This document shows positions 44,133-52,405 of a DNA stretch of 64,000 nucleotides, piece by piece. The DNA is from Flavobacterium sp. YJ01 (lineage in GTDB: Bacteria > Bacteroidota > Bacteroidia > Flavobacteriales > Flavobacteriaceae), in the NCBI RefSeq assembly GCF_029320955.1, contig NZ_CP119757.1, positions 4,836,001 through 4,900,000 on the forward strand, read 5' to 3'. Position 1 is the first letter of the stretch, and each line of letters starts with the position of its first letter. The notes below the pieces were generated by a model. It made no database searches and was not told where the DNA came from. It was given only the letters and a program-made list of their open reading frames with translations. The position numbers were made by a program, and so were the translations under genes.

Positions 44133-45269
44133 TTAGATCTTTAATTTTTCAACAAGATTTAATATTCTTTCAATCGCGATATCAATTTCTTCATCCGTAG
44201 TAAATCTTCCCAAACTAAATCGAATCGAACTCAAAGCCTCTTCATCCGATAATCCCATTGCTTTTAAAACGTGAGAAGGTTCAGAAGTTACTGCCGAACA
44301 AGAAGCGCCATTTGAAACTGAAATATTTCCTAAAGCCATAATCAATTGTTCTGAATTTACTCTCGGAAAACAAATATTTGAAGTGTTATAAATTCGGTTT
44401 TCAATATTTCCGTTTACGAAAGAACCTTCAAATTGCAGTAAACCTTTTTCCAGTTTATCTCTCAAAATTTCAATTCTATTTTTATCTTTTTCTAATTCAT
44501 TTACAGCAATTTCTGCAGCTTTTCCTAAACCAATAATTCCAGGAACGTTTAAGGTGCCGCTTCGCAATTTTCTTTGCTGACCTCCACCAACAATTTGTGA
44601 TTGCAATTTAAGTTTAGCTTTCGCTGAAATATACAAAGCGCCAATTCCTTTTGGGCCATAAAATTTATGTGCCGACAAAGTCAAAAGATCAATTCCTAAA
44701 GCTTTAACATCAATTGGAATTTTTCCAACAGCCTGTGTAGCATCACAAATAAAAAGTACATTTTTTCTTTTTAAAATCTTAGAAATTTTGCCGATATTTT
44801 GTATGACGCCAGTTTCGTTGTTAGAAAGCATCCCGATGAAAACCAGAGTTTTATCGGTAATTATTTCTTCTAATAATTTAATGTCTAAAAGTCCGTCTTT
44901 GCTTACAGATAAATAACTTACATCAAAGCCATTCTTTTCCATAAAATGACAAGTTTCAAGAACCGCTTTATGTTCGGTTTGAACGGTAATAATATGTTTT
45001 CGGTCTTGATTAACCAAACCTTTAATTGCCAGATTGATTGCTTCAGTTGCACCCGATGTAAAAGTGATTTCCTCTGCATCGGCATTAATTAAATCTGCAA
45101 CTTGCCACGCCGCATTTTCAACGGCTTCATTAACTGTCAATCCTGCAATATGCGTGCTAGATGAATTAGCGTAGTATTCTGTGAAATAAGGTAACATTGC
45201 TTCTAAAACACGTGCATCAACACGAGTTGTAGCATTATTATCCAAATAAATATTTTGTTGATGTGGCAT
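44133..45269 (-). CDS. Cysteine desulfurase (NifS/IscS family)
   Basis: 378 residues, PLP-dependent. Visible are SGATEAINLAIKG, the PLP lysine segment LSAHKFYGPKGIG, GGGQQRKLRSGTLNVPGI, and the catalytic C324 in SNGASCSAV, C-terminal SSIRFSLGRFTT. It transfers sulfur from cysteine as a persulfide for Fe-S clusters, and some members supply sulfur to the molybdenum cofactor. The location between the xdhC-mocA pair and the paoABC-like genes suggests a role in maturing that enzyme (Fe-S or terminal sulfido ligand), but general Fe-S supply is also possible. Confidence 0.87.
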   Translation of the reverse strand: MPHQQNIYLDNNATTRVDARVLEAMLPYFTEYYANSSSTHIAGLTVNEAVENAAWQVADLINADAEEITFTSGATEAINLAIKGLVNQDRKHIITVQTEHKAVLETCHFMEKNGFDVSYLSVSKDGLLDIKLLEEIITDKTLVFIGMLSNNETGVIQNIGKISKILKRKNVLFICDATQAVGKIPIDVKALGIDLLTLSAHKFYGPKGIGALYISAKAKLKLQSQIVGGGQQRKLRSGTLNVPGIIGLGKAAEIAVNELEKDKNRIEILRDKLEKGLLQFEGSFVNGNIENRIYNTSNICFPRVNSEQLIMALGNISVSNGASCSAVTSEPSHVLKAMGLSDEEALSSIRFSLGRFTTDEEIDIAIERILNLVEKLKI

Positions 45270-45532
45270 AATAAAAACTTATATTCTCGTAAATGTACAA
45301 TTTCAAAGTAAAGAATAAATGAGTTTGATGTTTGTTTTTTAACGCAAAGAGCGCAAAGTTTTTTATATCACTTTATCTTAAGCTAAGTTCGCAAAGCTTT
45401 ATCAATTCCCCCTTTATGAATTTAGCATTTTTATAAAAACTCTCTAGAGTAAAATTCTTTGCGCTAGAAATTGTAATTATTCTAAATAAGCGTAATGTTT
45501 GAATTTCATAACTTTTTGTGATTTAAGATGAT
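45270..45532. other. Intergenic region between desulfurase and paoA-like gene
   Basis: Divergent gap. Around 45340-45460 lies an imperfect AACGCAAAGAGCGCAAAG / CTTTGCGCT repeat of the family seen at 7274 and 37251. The rest is AT-rich with nothing recognised. Confidence 0.4.
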
Positions 45533-45540
45533 TAAATTTG
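45533..45540 (+). promoter_or_regulatory. -7 element of the paoA-like operon
   Basis: TAAATTTG fits TAnnTTTG and lies 45 bases before the ATG at 45586. No -33 element at 19 bases. Confidence 0.35.
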
Positions 45541-45585
45541 TTAGAATGACAAAAAGTGAATTTGCTAATTTAACAAATAGACTGA

Positions 45586-46224
45586 ATGGCTTCTAAAAAA
45601 ACAAATCAGAATAAAGTTACTTCGGACGACTCCAATTCTCGTCGTGACTTTATAAAGAAATCAGGACTTTTTACCGCTCTTGCTTTTACGCCACCTTCAT
45701 TGGTAATGGCTTCAGACAAGAAATGGGATGAAAAAATAGCGGAGTATTTAGAAACTGTACCAATTTCTATTGAAGTAAATGGCACAAAACATAACCTCAA
45801 TATTGAACCAAGAACTACTTTATTGGATTTATTGAGAGAACAGCTGCATCTTACAGGAACTAAAAAAGGCTGTGACCACGGACAATGCGGTGCGTGTACT
45901 GTTCACGTAAACGGAACTAGAATTTTGTCATGTCTTTCTTTGGCATCTATGCAGCAAAACGCACAAGTAACCACAATCGAAGGACTTTCAAAAGGAAAAA
46001 AACTGCATCCGATGCAAGAGGCGTTTATCAAGCATGACGGCTTTCAATGCGGTTATTGTACGCCAGGACAAATCATGTCAGGAATTGCTTGTATAAAAGA
46101 AGGTCATGCTAACAGCAGAGAAGAAATCAGCGAATATATGAGTGGAAATATCTGCCGTTGCGGTGCTTATCATAATATTGTTGATGCCATAACAGAAGTG
46201 AAGGAAGGAGGGAAGGAGTTATGA
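45586..46224 (+). CDS. paoA: Periplasmic aldehyde oxidoreductase, 2Fe-2S subunit (PaoA-like)
   Basis: 212 residues. A twin-arginine signal (SRRDFIKKSG, about residues 18-27, then a hydrophobic stretch to VMA) shows export of a folded complex. The two 2Fe-2S cluster regions of the xanthine dehydrogenase family are complete: CDHGQCGACTVHVNG with a fourth Cys in ILSCLS, and CGYCTPGQ with NICRCGAY. It is the small iron-sulfur subunit passing electrons from the molybdenum site. paoB begins within its stop codon (ATGA overlap). Aldehyde oxidase is the best fit; xanthine dehydrogenase is possible. Confidence 0.9.
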   Translation: MASKKTNQNKVTSDDSNSRRDFIKKSGLFTALAFTPPSLVMASDKKWDEKIAEYLETVPISIEVNGTKHNLNIEPRTTLLDLLREQLHLTGTKKGCDHGQCGACTVHVNGTRILSCLSLASMQQNAQVTTIEGLSKGKKLHPMQEAFIKHDGFQCGYCTPGQIMSGIACIKEGHANSREEISEYMSGNICRCGAYHNIVDAITEVKEGGKEL

Positions 46225-47201
46225 AAAATTTTCAGATAATTAGAGCTTTATCAGCAGGTTCGGCAGTAACAAATATTAGTAAAGAAAAAGAAGCTATGTT
46301 TATTGCTGGTGGAACAAATCTGGTAGATTTAATGAAAAAGAATATTGTTGCTCCAGATAAGTTGGTTGATATTAATGGTTTAGATCTTAAAAAAATAGAA
46401 TTTCTTAAGGGAAAAGTTTCTATAGGTGCTTTAGCAAAAAATAGTCAGGTTGCAGAAGATTCATCTATTAAAGAAAAACATCCTTTGCTGGCTTTGGCTT
46501 TAGCAGCTGGAGCATCGCAGCAAATAAGACACATGGCAACAGTTGGAGGAAATATGCTGCAACGCACTCGCTGTTCTTATTTTTATAATCCTGATATGCC
46601 TTGTAATAAAAGAGCGCCAAAAAGTGGTTGTGGCGCAATTGGAGGTTCGAATAGAATGTCTGCTATTTTTGGAGCTTCAGAAAGTTGCATTGCTGTTCAT
46701 CCAAGTGATATGTGTGTGGCTTTGGCAGCACTGGATGCGACAGTTTTGGTTGAAGGACCAAAAAGTAAAAGACAAATTAAATTTACAGATTTTCATCGTT
46801 TGCCGGGAAACACTCCAGAAAAAGATAATACTTTGGAAACAAAAGAACTAATTACTTCAATTGAAATTCCAGACAATAATTTCAATAAAAATGTTCATTA
46901 TCTAAAAGTTCGAGATAGAAGCAGTTATGCTTTTGCATTGGTTTCTGTTGCCGCCGCATTAGATTTAAAAAATAATGTGATTAAAGATGTTAGACTCGCA
47001 ATGGGAGGCGTAGCTCATAAACCATGGAGATTAACCGATGCAGAAGAATTTTTGAAAGGAAAAACTGTTTCTGAGGAAACATTTAGACAAGCAGCCAATC
47101 TAGCAATGAAAGGCGCAAGAGGATACGGTGATAATGATTTTAAAATTACACTTGGAGCCAATGCTATAACTGAAGCACTTACAATAGCAGCATCAAAATA
47201 A
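46221..47201 (+). CDS. paoB: Periplasmic aldehyde oxidoreductase, FAD subunit (PaoB-like)
   Basis: 326 residues, FAD-binding domain of the CO/xanthine dehydrogenase medium subunit type (FIAGGTNLVDLMKKN near residue 28, RHMATVGGNMLQR, HPSDMCVALAALDA). An extra Cys-rich insertion follows the FAD motif: RCSYFYNPDMPCNKR and KSGCGAIGG, as in E. coli PaoB, where such cysteines bind an additional 4Fe-4S cluster. This feature separates PaoB from ordinary xanthine dehydrogenase subunits and supports the periplasmic aldehyde oxidase call. The start overlaps paoA by 4 bases; paoC starts 8 bases after the stop. Confidence 0.9.
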   Translation: MKNFQIIRALSAGSAVTNISKEKEAMFIAGGTNLVDLMKKNIVAPDKLVDINGLDLKKIEFLKGKVSIGALAKNSQVAEDSSIKEKHPLLALALAAGASQQIRHMATVGGNMLQRTRCSYFYNPDMPCNKRAPKSGCGAIGGSNRMSAIFGASESCIAVHPSDMCVALAALDATVLVEGPKSKRQIKFTDFHRLPGNTPEKDNTLETKELITSIEIPDNNFNKNVHYLKVRDRSSYAFALVSVAAALDLKNNVIKDVRLAMGGVAHKPWRLTDAEEFLKGKTVSEETFRQAANLAMKGARGYGDNDFKITLGANAITEALTIAASK

Positions 47202-47209
47202 TTAGAATT

Positions 47210-49414
47210 ATGAGCAAGACAAGTAATATTAATAGAGTTGACGGATTTGCTAAAGTAACTGGATCAGCAACTTATTCGGCAGAATATAAAACGGATGGAG
47301 TTGTTTATGCTTGTTTGGTAGGAAGTACAATTGCTAAAGGAAGAATCAAAAGCATTGATACTAAAAAAGCAGAATGGGCACCCGGAGTTTTGGCTGTAAT
47401 TACACATTTGAATGTTGATAAACCATCTGGGTATCAAAAACCAAAAGATAAAAGAAACTTTGGTCAGCCTTTACAAATTTTTAAAGATGATTCGGTATTA
47501 TATTACGATCAGCCGATTGCTTTGGTAATTGCTGATACTTTTGAACGCATGCAATATGCGGCGAGTTTAATTAAAGCGGATTATTTTAAAGAAGAACATT
47601 CAACCGATCTTCACAAAACGGCTGATAAAGAAAGAAAAATAGATACTGATAAAGGAAATGATTATCATCGTGGCGAACACGATGGTTATAAAAATGCTGA
47701 AGTTATTTTAGAAGCTGAATATACGATTCCGACGGAAGTTCACAATCCGATGGAATTGGCGAATATTATTGCCAAATGGAATGGCAATAAACCAATTTTA
47801 TATACGAAAAGTCAAGGCGTTGAAGGAACAAGGAAAAGTGTCGCTGGAGTTTTTGAAGTTCCAGTTGAAGATGTTGAGGTTCATTCTGAATATCTTGGAG
47901 GTGCTTTCGGAATGGGATTGCACACTTGGCCGTATGAAATTGCAGCTTTGATTGGTGCAAAGAAATTAAATCGTCCAGTGAAATTGGTTTTACATCGCGA
48001 ACAGATGTTTACCAATGTAGGTTTTAGACCTTACACAATCCAGAAAATGGGACTTGGCGCAACAAAAGGAGGAAAGTTAACAGGTTTAACTCATGAAGCT
48101 GTTGCAATGACTTCTAGTTATGAGGATTTTATGGAAGGAACCGTAAATATGTCACGATTTATTTACGATTGTGCCAATGTTTCTACGCGTTATAGAATTG
48201 TGCCTTTAGATACTTGTACGCCAATCTGGATGAGGGGTCCCGGCGAAGCAACAGGTTCTTTTGCCTTAGAATGTGCAATGGATGAATTGGCTTATAAATT
48301 AAATTTAGATCCAATTGAGTTTCGCAAATTGAATTATGCCGAAAAAGATCAGGAACAAAATAAACCTTGGAGCAGTAAATATCTGTTAGAATGTTACGAA
48401 GGCGGAATGGAACGCATTGGATGGAAAAATCGTAAAAATGAACCTGGTTCTGTAAAAGAAGGAAACTGGTTTGTAGGTTACGGAATGGGAACGGGAACTT
48501 TTGGCTGTTATAGAAGTCCGACTTCTGTAAAAGCAAAATTTTTACCTGACGGAAATTTAGTGCTTCAATGTAGTGTAAACGACATGGGCCCTGGAACCGC
48601 TACGATGATGACAGCAATTGGAGCTGAAATTACAGGCCTTCCTGCTGAAAATATTATCATAGAAATGGGAAAAAGCGGACTTCCAAAAGGCCCAACGCAA
48701 GGCGGATCGGCAACGACTTCTTCTGTTGGTTCTGCGGTGCATGATTCTTGCAATTTATTAGTAAGCAAAGCTTTGGAATTGGCAACTCAAAATCCGACTT
48801 TTAAAGGAATTCCAATTACCGATCTGACTTTTGAAAATAGTATGATTTCTTCTAAAAAAGATAAATCTAAATCGGTTACGTTAGCTTCTCTTTTGAGTAG
48901 TAATAAATTAGAAGGATTAGAAGTAGAAAATTTATCAAAAGCAGCAGAAGAAGCTAAGAAATATTCAATTTATTCGTTTTCGGTACATTTTGTAAAAGTA
49001 CTTGTGAATCCGAATTTGGGTAAAATAAGATTAGCACACGTTGTTTCTTGTGCTGATATTGGAACTGTTATTAATCAAAAAACGTCAGCAGGACAAATGT
49101 TTGGCGGTGCAGTAGGAGGAATCGGAATGGGATTAATGGAAGCTTTAGAAATCGATCATCGTTTCGGTCGTCCGATCAATAATAATTTCGCAGATTACCA
49201 TGTTCCCGTAAATGCCGATATTGAAAAACAAGAAGTTTTCTTTGTCAATAAAAAAGATCCAATCAGTAATCCAATGGGAACTAAAGGTTTGGGAGAAACG
49301 GCTTTAGTTGGAATGGCACCAGCAATCGCAAATGCCGTTTTCAATGCTACTGGAAAACGTGTTAGAGATTTGCCTATTACATTGGATAAAATTATAGAAA
49401 CTGTTAAGGTTTAA
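47210..49414 (+). CDS. paoC: Periplasmic aldehyde oxidoreductase, molybdenum subunit (PaoC-like)
   Basis: 734 residues, molybdopterin-binding large subunit of the xanthine dehydrogenase family. It begins with the shared domain (NRVDGFAKVTGSATYSAEYK), has the Moco-binding parts (GGAFGMGLHTWPYE, MRGPGEATGSFALECAMDEL, QGGSATTSSVGSAVHDSC), and the catalytic E696 in MGTKGLGETALVGMAP. It would oxidise aldehydes to acids in the periplasm, where it is carried with paoA by the Tat system. Cofactor supply by mocA and the XdhC-like protein nearby fits. Actual substrates, perhaps aromatic aldehydes from plant material, are inference. Confidence 0.9.
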   Translation: MSKTSNINRVDGFAKVTGSATYSAEYKTDGVVYACLVGSTIAKGRIKSIDTKKAEWAPGVLAVITHLNVDKPSGYQKPKDKRNFGQPLQIFKDDSVLYYDQPIALVIADTFERMQYAASLIKADYFKEEHSTDLHKTADKERKIDTDKGNDYHRGEHDGYKNAEVILEAEYTIPTEVHNPMELANIIAKWNGNKPILYTKSQGVEGTRKSVAGVFEVPVEDVEVHSEYLGGAFGMGLHTWPYEIAALIGAKKLNRPVKLVLHREQMFTNVGFRPYTIQKMGLGATKGGKLTGLTHEAVAMTSSYEDFMEGTVNMSRFIYDCANVSTRYRIVPLDTCTPIWMRGPGEATGSFALECAMDELAYKLNLDPIEFRKLNYAEKDQEQNKPWSSKYLLECYEGGMERIGWKNRKNEPGSVKEGNWFVGYGMGTGTFGCYRSPTSVKAKFLPDGNLVLQCSVNDMGPGTATMMTAIGAEITGLPAENIIIEMGKSGLPKGPTQGGSATTSSVGSAVHDSCNLLVSKALELATQNPTFKGIPITDLTFENSMISSKKDKSKSVTLASLLSSNKLEGLEVENLSKAAEEAKKYSIYSFSVHFVKVLVNPNLGKIRLAHVVSCADIGTVINQKTSAGQMFGGAVGGIGMGLMEALEIDHRFGRPINNNFADYHVPVNADIEKQEVFFVNKKDPISNPMGTKGLGETALVGMAPAIANAVFNATGKRVRDLPITLDKIIETVKV

Positions 49415-49420
49415 AAAAAG

Positions 49421-49446
49421 AGACATTGAAAAATGTCTTTTTTTGT
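49421..49446 (+). terminator. Terminator after paoC
   Basis: Stem AGACATT / AATGTCT with a 4-base loop, then TTTTTTT. Confidence 0.7.
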
Positions 49447-49462
49447 TTTACGTTCCGATTTT

Positions 49463-49556
49463 AAACATAGCTCGTGGTTTCAACCACGGGAAACGGATTT
49501 TTATAAACGTAATGTTATATACTTTGCGTACCCCTAGTTGATACTAGGCTATGTTT
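49463..49556. repeat. Composite palindromic element, third example
   Basis: Outer arms AAACATAGC (49463-49471) and GCTATGTTT (49548-49556), with hairpins CGTGGTT/AACCACG (49473-49488) and CCTAGT/ACTAGG (49533-49548) just inside. The design (paired hairpins bounded by inverted arms, 90-170 bases) matches the elements at 12.5 and 44.0 kb, though the sequence differs. It lies in a convergent gap. Confidence 0.6.
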
Positions 49557-49596
49557 GACTAGGATTGTGTTATTATATGCGAAGAAAATTACCTGC

Positions 49597-49627
49597 ATAA
49601 AAAAAGAGACATTTTTCAATGCCTCTT
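49597..49627 (-). terminator. Terminator after the DUF2911 gene
   Basis: Read on the minus strand: AGAGGCATT / AATGTCTCT with one G-T pair and a 4-5 base loop, then a T-run. Confidence 0.7.
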
Positions 49628-49648
49628 TTATATATCAAAAACGATTAA

Positions 49649-50212
49649 TTATTTAACCGTAATTGGCAATTCAACTGTGGTTTTATCCCAACCAATAACA
49701 AGATTTGCTACATTACCTTGAGTTGTAAAAGCAATAGATAAAGCTTCGATAACATCAGAAACTGGTTTCACAGGAACTGAAACTCTCACAACATCTTTGC
49801 TTTGGTCATAAGCATAACCACCCCATAAATCCAATTCTTTGTTAATGATAATTGTCCATTTATCTTTTTCAGGAATAGCAAATAAACTGTAATATCCAGC
49901 AGCCACTTTTTTACCACCAATTGTTACATCTTTGTAGAATTTAATTTCGGTGTTTTCGTTAGCACCAACTCTCCAAACCTCTCCAAATTTTACAACATCA
50001 CCAAAAATAGTTCTTCCTTTTGCAGAAGGTCTTGCGTAAAGAACTTTGATAACCGGATTTGGATTATCCGTTTTTTTGAATTTCACCGCTTTGTTAGGGA
50101 AATAAGAGATATCAACCGGACTTGCGTCAAGCGGAGCAAATTTTACTACATCTTGCGCCTGTACTGTAAAAGCAGCAAACAATGTAACTGCCAATAAACA
50201 TAAATTTTTCAT
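49649..50212 (-). CDS. DUF2911-family secreted protein
   Basis: 187 residues with a signal peptide ending FTVQAQ (about residue 19). The DUF2911 pattern is clear: YARPSAKGRTIFGDVVKFGE, WRVGANENTEIKFYKDV, GGKKVAAGYYSLFAIP, TIIINKELDLWGGYAYD. These small periplasmic or outer-membrane associated proteins are common in Bacteroidota; the function is unknown. It lies downstream of the PUL on the same strand but is separated by 185 bases with a hairpin repeat, so it is probably a separate unit. Confidence 0.82.
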   Translation of the reverse strand: MKNLCLLAVTLFAAFTVQAQDVVKFAPLDASPVDISYFPNKAVKFKKTDNPNPVIKVLYARPSAKGRTIFGDVVKFGEVWRVGANENTEIKFYKDVTIGGKKVAAGYYSLFAIPEKDKWTIIINKELDLWGGYAYDQSKDVVRVSVPVKPVSDVIEALSIAFTTQGNVANLVIGWDKTTVELPITVK

Positions 50213-50342
50213 AGATTACAATTTTTAGAATAACTACAAAGTAAGCTAATAATGAAGAAAAATCATATAATTTACAGTTTGTTTTTTGTTAATGAATTGA
50301 TAACAGTTTTAGCAAATAATTTTATTCCTGATTATACTTTCC

Positions 50343-50372
50343 GTAGAGACGTACTGAGGCGCGTCTTTACAA
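50343..50372. repeat. GTAGAGACG-type palindrome near the end of the PUL
   Basis: TAGAGACGTACTGAGG followed by GCGTCTTTAC, a mismatched relative of the palindrome at 24478. It could act as terminator for the GH2 gene. Confidence 0.4.
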
Positions 50373-50397
50373 ATAAATGTTGCGTTAGAATAAATTT

Positions 50398-52197
50398 TTA
50401 ATATTCTTTTTTCTTTTTAGCATACCAATCTTGCATGATGTAAAAAGCTTTCTTTTTTTCACCATCATTTGAGATTAGACCTTTACGATTGTAACGGTCC
50501 TGAATACCTGGAAGCAATCTTTTTGGCGATCTGAAATCAACCAAAATCCACGGACTCGTTCCGCTTAGATGTGGAATTTTTTCAATCATTTTCAAATTCT
50601 GAATGTATAAATATTCTTGATATTCCTCAGTCCAGCGTTCGTTTTTTTCGCCGTGAAAACCAGCTTTAGCATCGCCACCAAATTCAGAAACTACAATAGG
50701 CTTATTGTATTTAGATTTCCACGTTATTTTTTCGGCATCCTCTAGATTTCCGCCATACCAACCCAAATATTGGTTGAAAGCCACAACATCTAAAACTTCA
50801 CCAATCGGATCATCAATAGTTTCTTTTTTGGTTAATAAAGCAGCGCTGATTAATCTGGTATTATCTAATGATCTGGCGTGTGATGCTAAATTTTTAATGA
50901 AACTATTTCTCGCTTCCGAAATTGGTGTTTCATTTGCCATTGACCAAATAATAATACTGGCTCTATTTTTATCTCTTGTAATAGAAGCCGTTAACTGATC
51001 TTCGGCATTTTGATAAGTGTCTTTGTTTGTAAATTCAACTGTCCAATAAACCGGAATTTCTTCCCAAACCATTATTCCCATTTTATCAGCTTCGCGAATA
51101 ATATTTTCGTTATGAGGATAATGTGCCAAACGGACATAATTACATCCCATTTCTTTTGCCCAGTTTAATAAACGTAAAGCATCCTCTTGAGAATTAGCCC
51201 TTCCGCCTTTGGCATTTTCTTCGTGAATGGAGATACCTCGTAAAAAGATTGGTTTTCCGTTTAACAGAATTTTATCTTCTTTTGTTTCGATAGTTCTAAA
51301 ACCAATTTGATCTTTTACTTTTTGTCCGTTAAAATCGATGGAAATATCATATAATTTTGGATTTTCTGTAGACCAGTATGAGATTTTTTTCGCTGGAATT
51401 TCGAAGTTTAAAATTCCGCTATTATCCGCTTTTCCTTTAAAATTGATTTTTAATTCAGGAATAGAAATTGAAATATTATTTTGTGAAGTTTCTAAATTAT
51501 TGATTTTAATAAAGCCAGAAATGACATTTGCATTCCCTTTTTTCAACTGAATCGTGTAATCTTCTACAAAAGAAGATTCTTCTTCAACTAAAGTTACATC
51601 TCTTGTGATTCCTCCATAATTCCACCAATCGGTATTTACAGTTGGAACATCTTCTTTGTGACGCGTATTATCAACTTTAATAACCAGATAATTGTCTTTT
51701 GGCTGTACAATTGACGTTATTTCGTAGTTAAACGGAGTAAAACCGCCTTCGTGTGTTCCGAGTTTTTTTCCGTTTAAATAAACATCTGCTTTGTAGTTGA
51801 TAGCTCCCAAATATAAAAAAAGACGTTTTTTTTGCTTTAGATTATAATCGAAAGACTTTTTAAACCATACATTTCCCTCATAATATTTCAGTTCTGGAAT
51901 CTGCGAATTCCAATCGCTTGGAATATTAATTGTTGGTGATTTATCAAAATCATATTCTACTAATTCCTGTTTGTTTTGAGCATGATAATTACTAAAAAAC
52001 GCTCCTTTTGCTGGTTTTTCCTGTTTGTCGTATTGATCCAAGTGAAAGCTGTAAAAACCAGTTTGATAAGGATCTATTATGTAATTCCAAACGCCGTTTA
52101 AAGAAGTGGTATTTCGGTTAGGAACATTAGAGATTAGATTTTGTGTAAATCCTAGAACAGAAGAGGTTAGGAGTAATGCGGTTAATAGTTTTTTCAT
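50398..52197 (-). CDS. Secreted GH2-family glycosidase, beta-glucuronidase or beta-galactosidase type
   Basis: 599 residues from Met at 52197 (signal peptide ending VLGFTQ); a Met 13 codons upstream is less likely because it lacks a signal-peptide shape. It has the GH2 layout: jelly-roll N-terminal domain (WNSQIPELKYYEGNVWFKK), immunoglobulin-like middle, and TIM barrel with RGISIHEENAKGGRAN, the acid/base Glu in WSMANETPIS and nucleophile Glu in VVSEFGGDA. An N-x-K motif (NRK, about residues 570-572) near the C-terminus matches the uronate-recognising pair of beta-glucuronidases, although similar text occurs in some beta-galactosidases. With GH88 next door, uronic acid removal is plausible. 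Confidence 0.8.
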   Translation of the reverse strand: MKKLLTALLLTSSVLGFTQNLISNVPNRNTTSLNGVWNYIIDPYQTGFYSFHLDQYDKQEKPAKGAFFSNYHAQNKQELVEYDFDKSPTINIPSDWNSQIPELKYYEGNVWFKKSFDYNLKQKKRLFLYLGAINYKADVYLNGKKLGTHEGGFTPFNYEITSIVQPKDNYLVIKVDNTRHKEDVPTVNTDWWNYGGITRDVTLVEEESSFVEDYTIQLKKGNANVISGFIKINNLETSQNNISISIPELKINFKGKADNSGILNFEIPAKKISYWSTENPKLYDISIDFNGQKVKDQIGFRTIETKEDKILLNGKPIFLRGISIHEENAKGGRANSQEDALRLLNWAKEMGCNYVRLAHYPHNENIIREADKMGIMVWEEIPVYWTVEFTNKDTYQNAEDQLTASITRDKNRASIIIWSMANETPISEARNSFIKNLASHARSLDNTRLISAALLTKKETIDDPIGEVLDVVAFNQYLGWYGGNLEDAEKITWKSKYNKPIVVSEFGGDAKAGFHGEKNERWTEEYQEYLYIQNLKMIEKIPHLSGTSPWILVDFRSPKRLLPGIQDRYNRKGLISNDGEKKKAFYIMQDWYAKKKKEY

Positions 52198-52228
52198 TTT
52201 TTGTATTAATTTGTATTGTATTTTTTTT

Positions 52229-52402
52229 AAACGCAAAGACGCAAGGTTTTACGCAAAGTTCGCAAAGGTTTTTTAGCCTTGTTTGTCATCCTGACGGAGA
52301 AAGGATCGCAATCGGCATTCTACAAAAATTGAGGAGTTTCTAGTGTGATTTCTCGTTCATCGAAATGACAAACTAGACTAAAAAAACTTAGAATCTTAGC
52401 TT
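52229..52402. repeat. Mosaic of dispersed repeats between the two GH2 genes
   Basis: 52229-52272 is the CGCAAAG type (AAACGCAAAGACGCAAGG). 52276-52372 has TCATCCTGACGGAGAAAGGATC and, at its end, TTCATCGAAATGACAAAC, another known-looking dispersed pair. 52376-52402 is the CTTAGAATCTTAGC type. It splits the two GH2 genes of one PUL. Confidence 0.5.
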
Positions 52403-52405
52403 CTT

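Noticed and set aside
52197..52236. Upstream Met start of the smaller GH2 gene
   Set aside because: The extra 13 residues are charged and would spoil the signal peptide; the ATG at 52197 gives a normal one.
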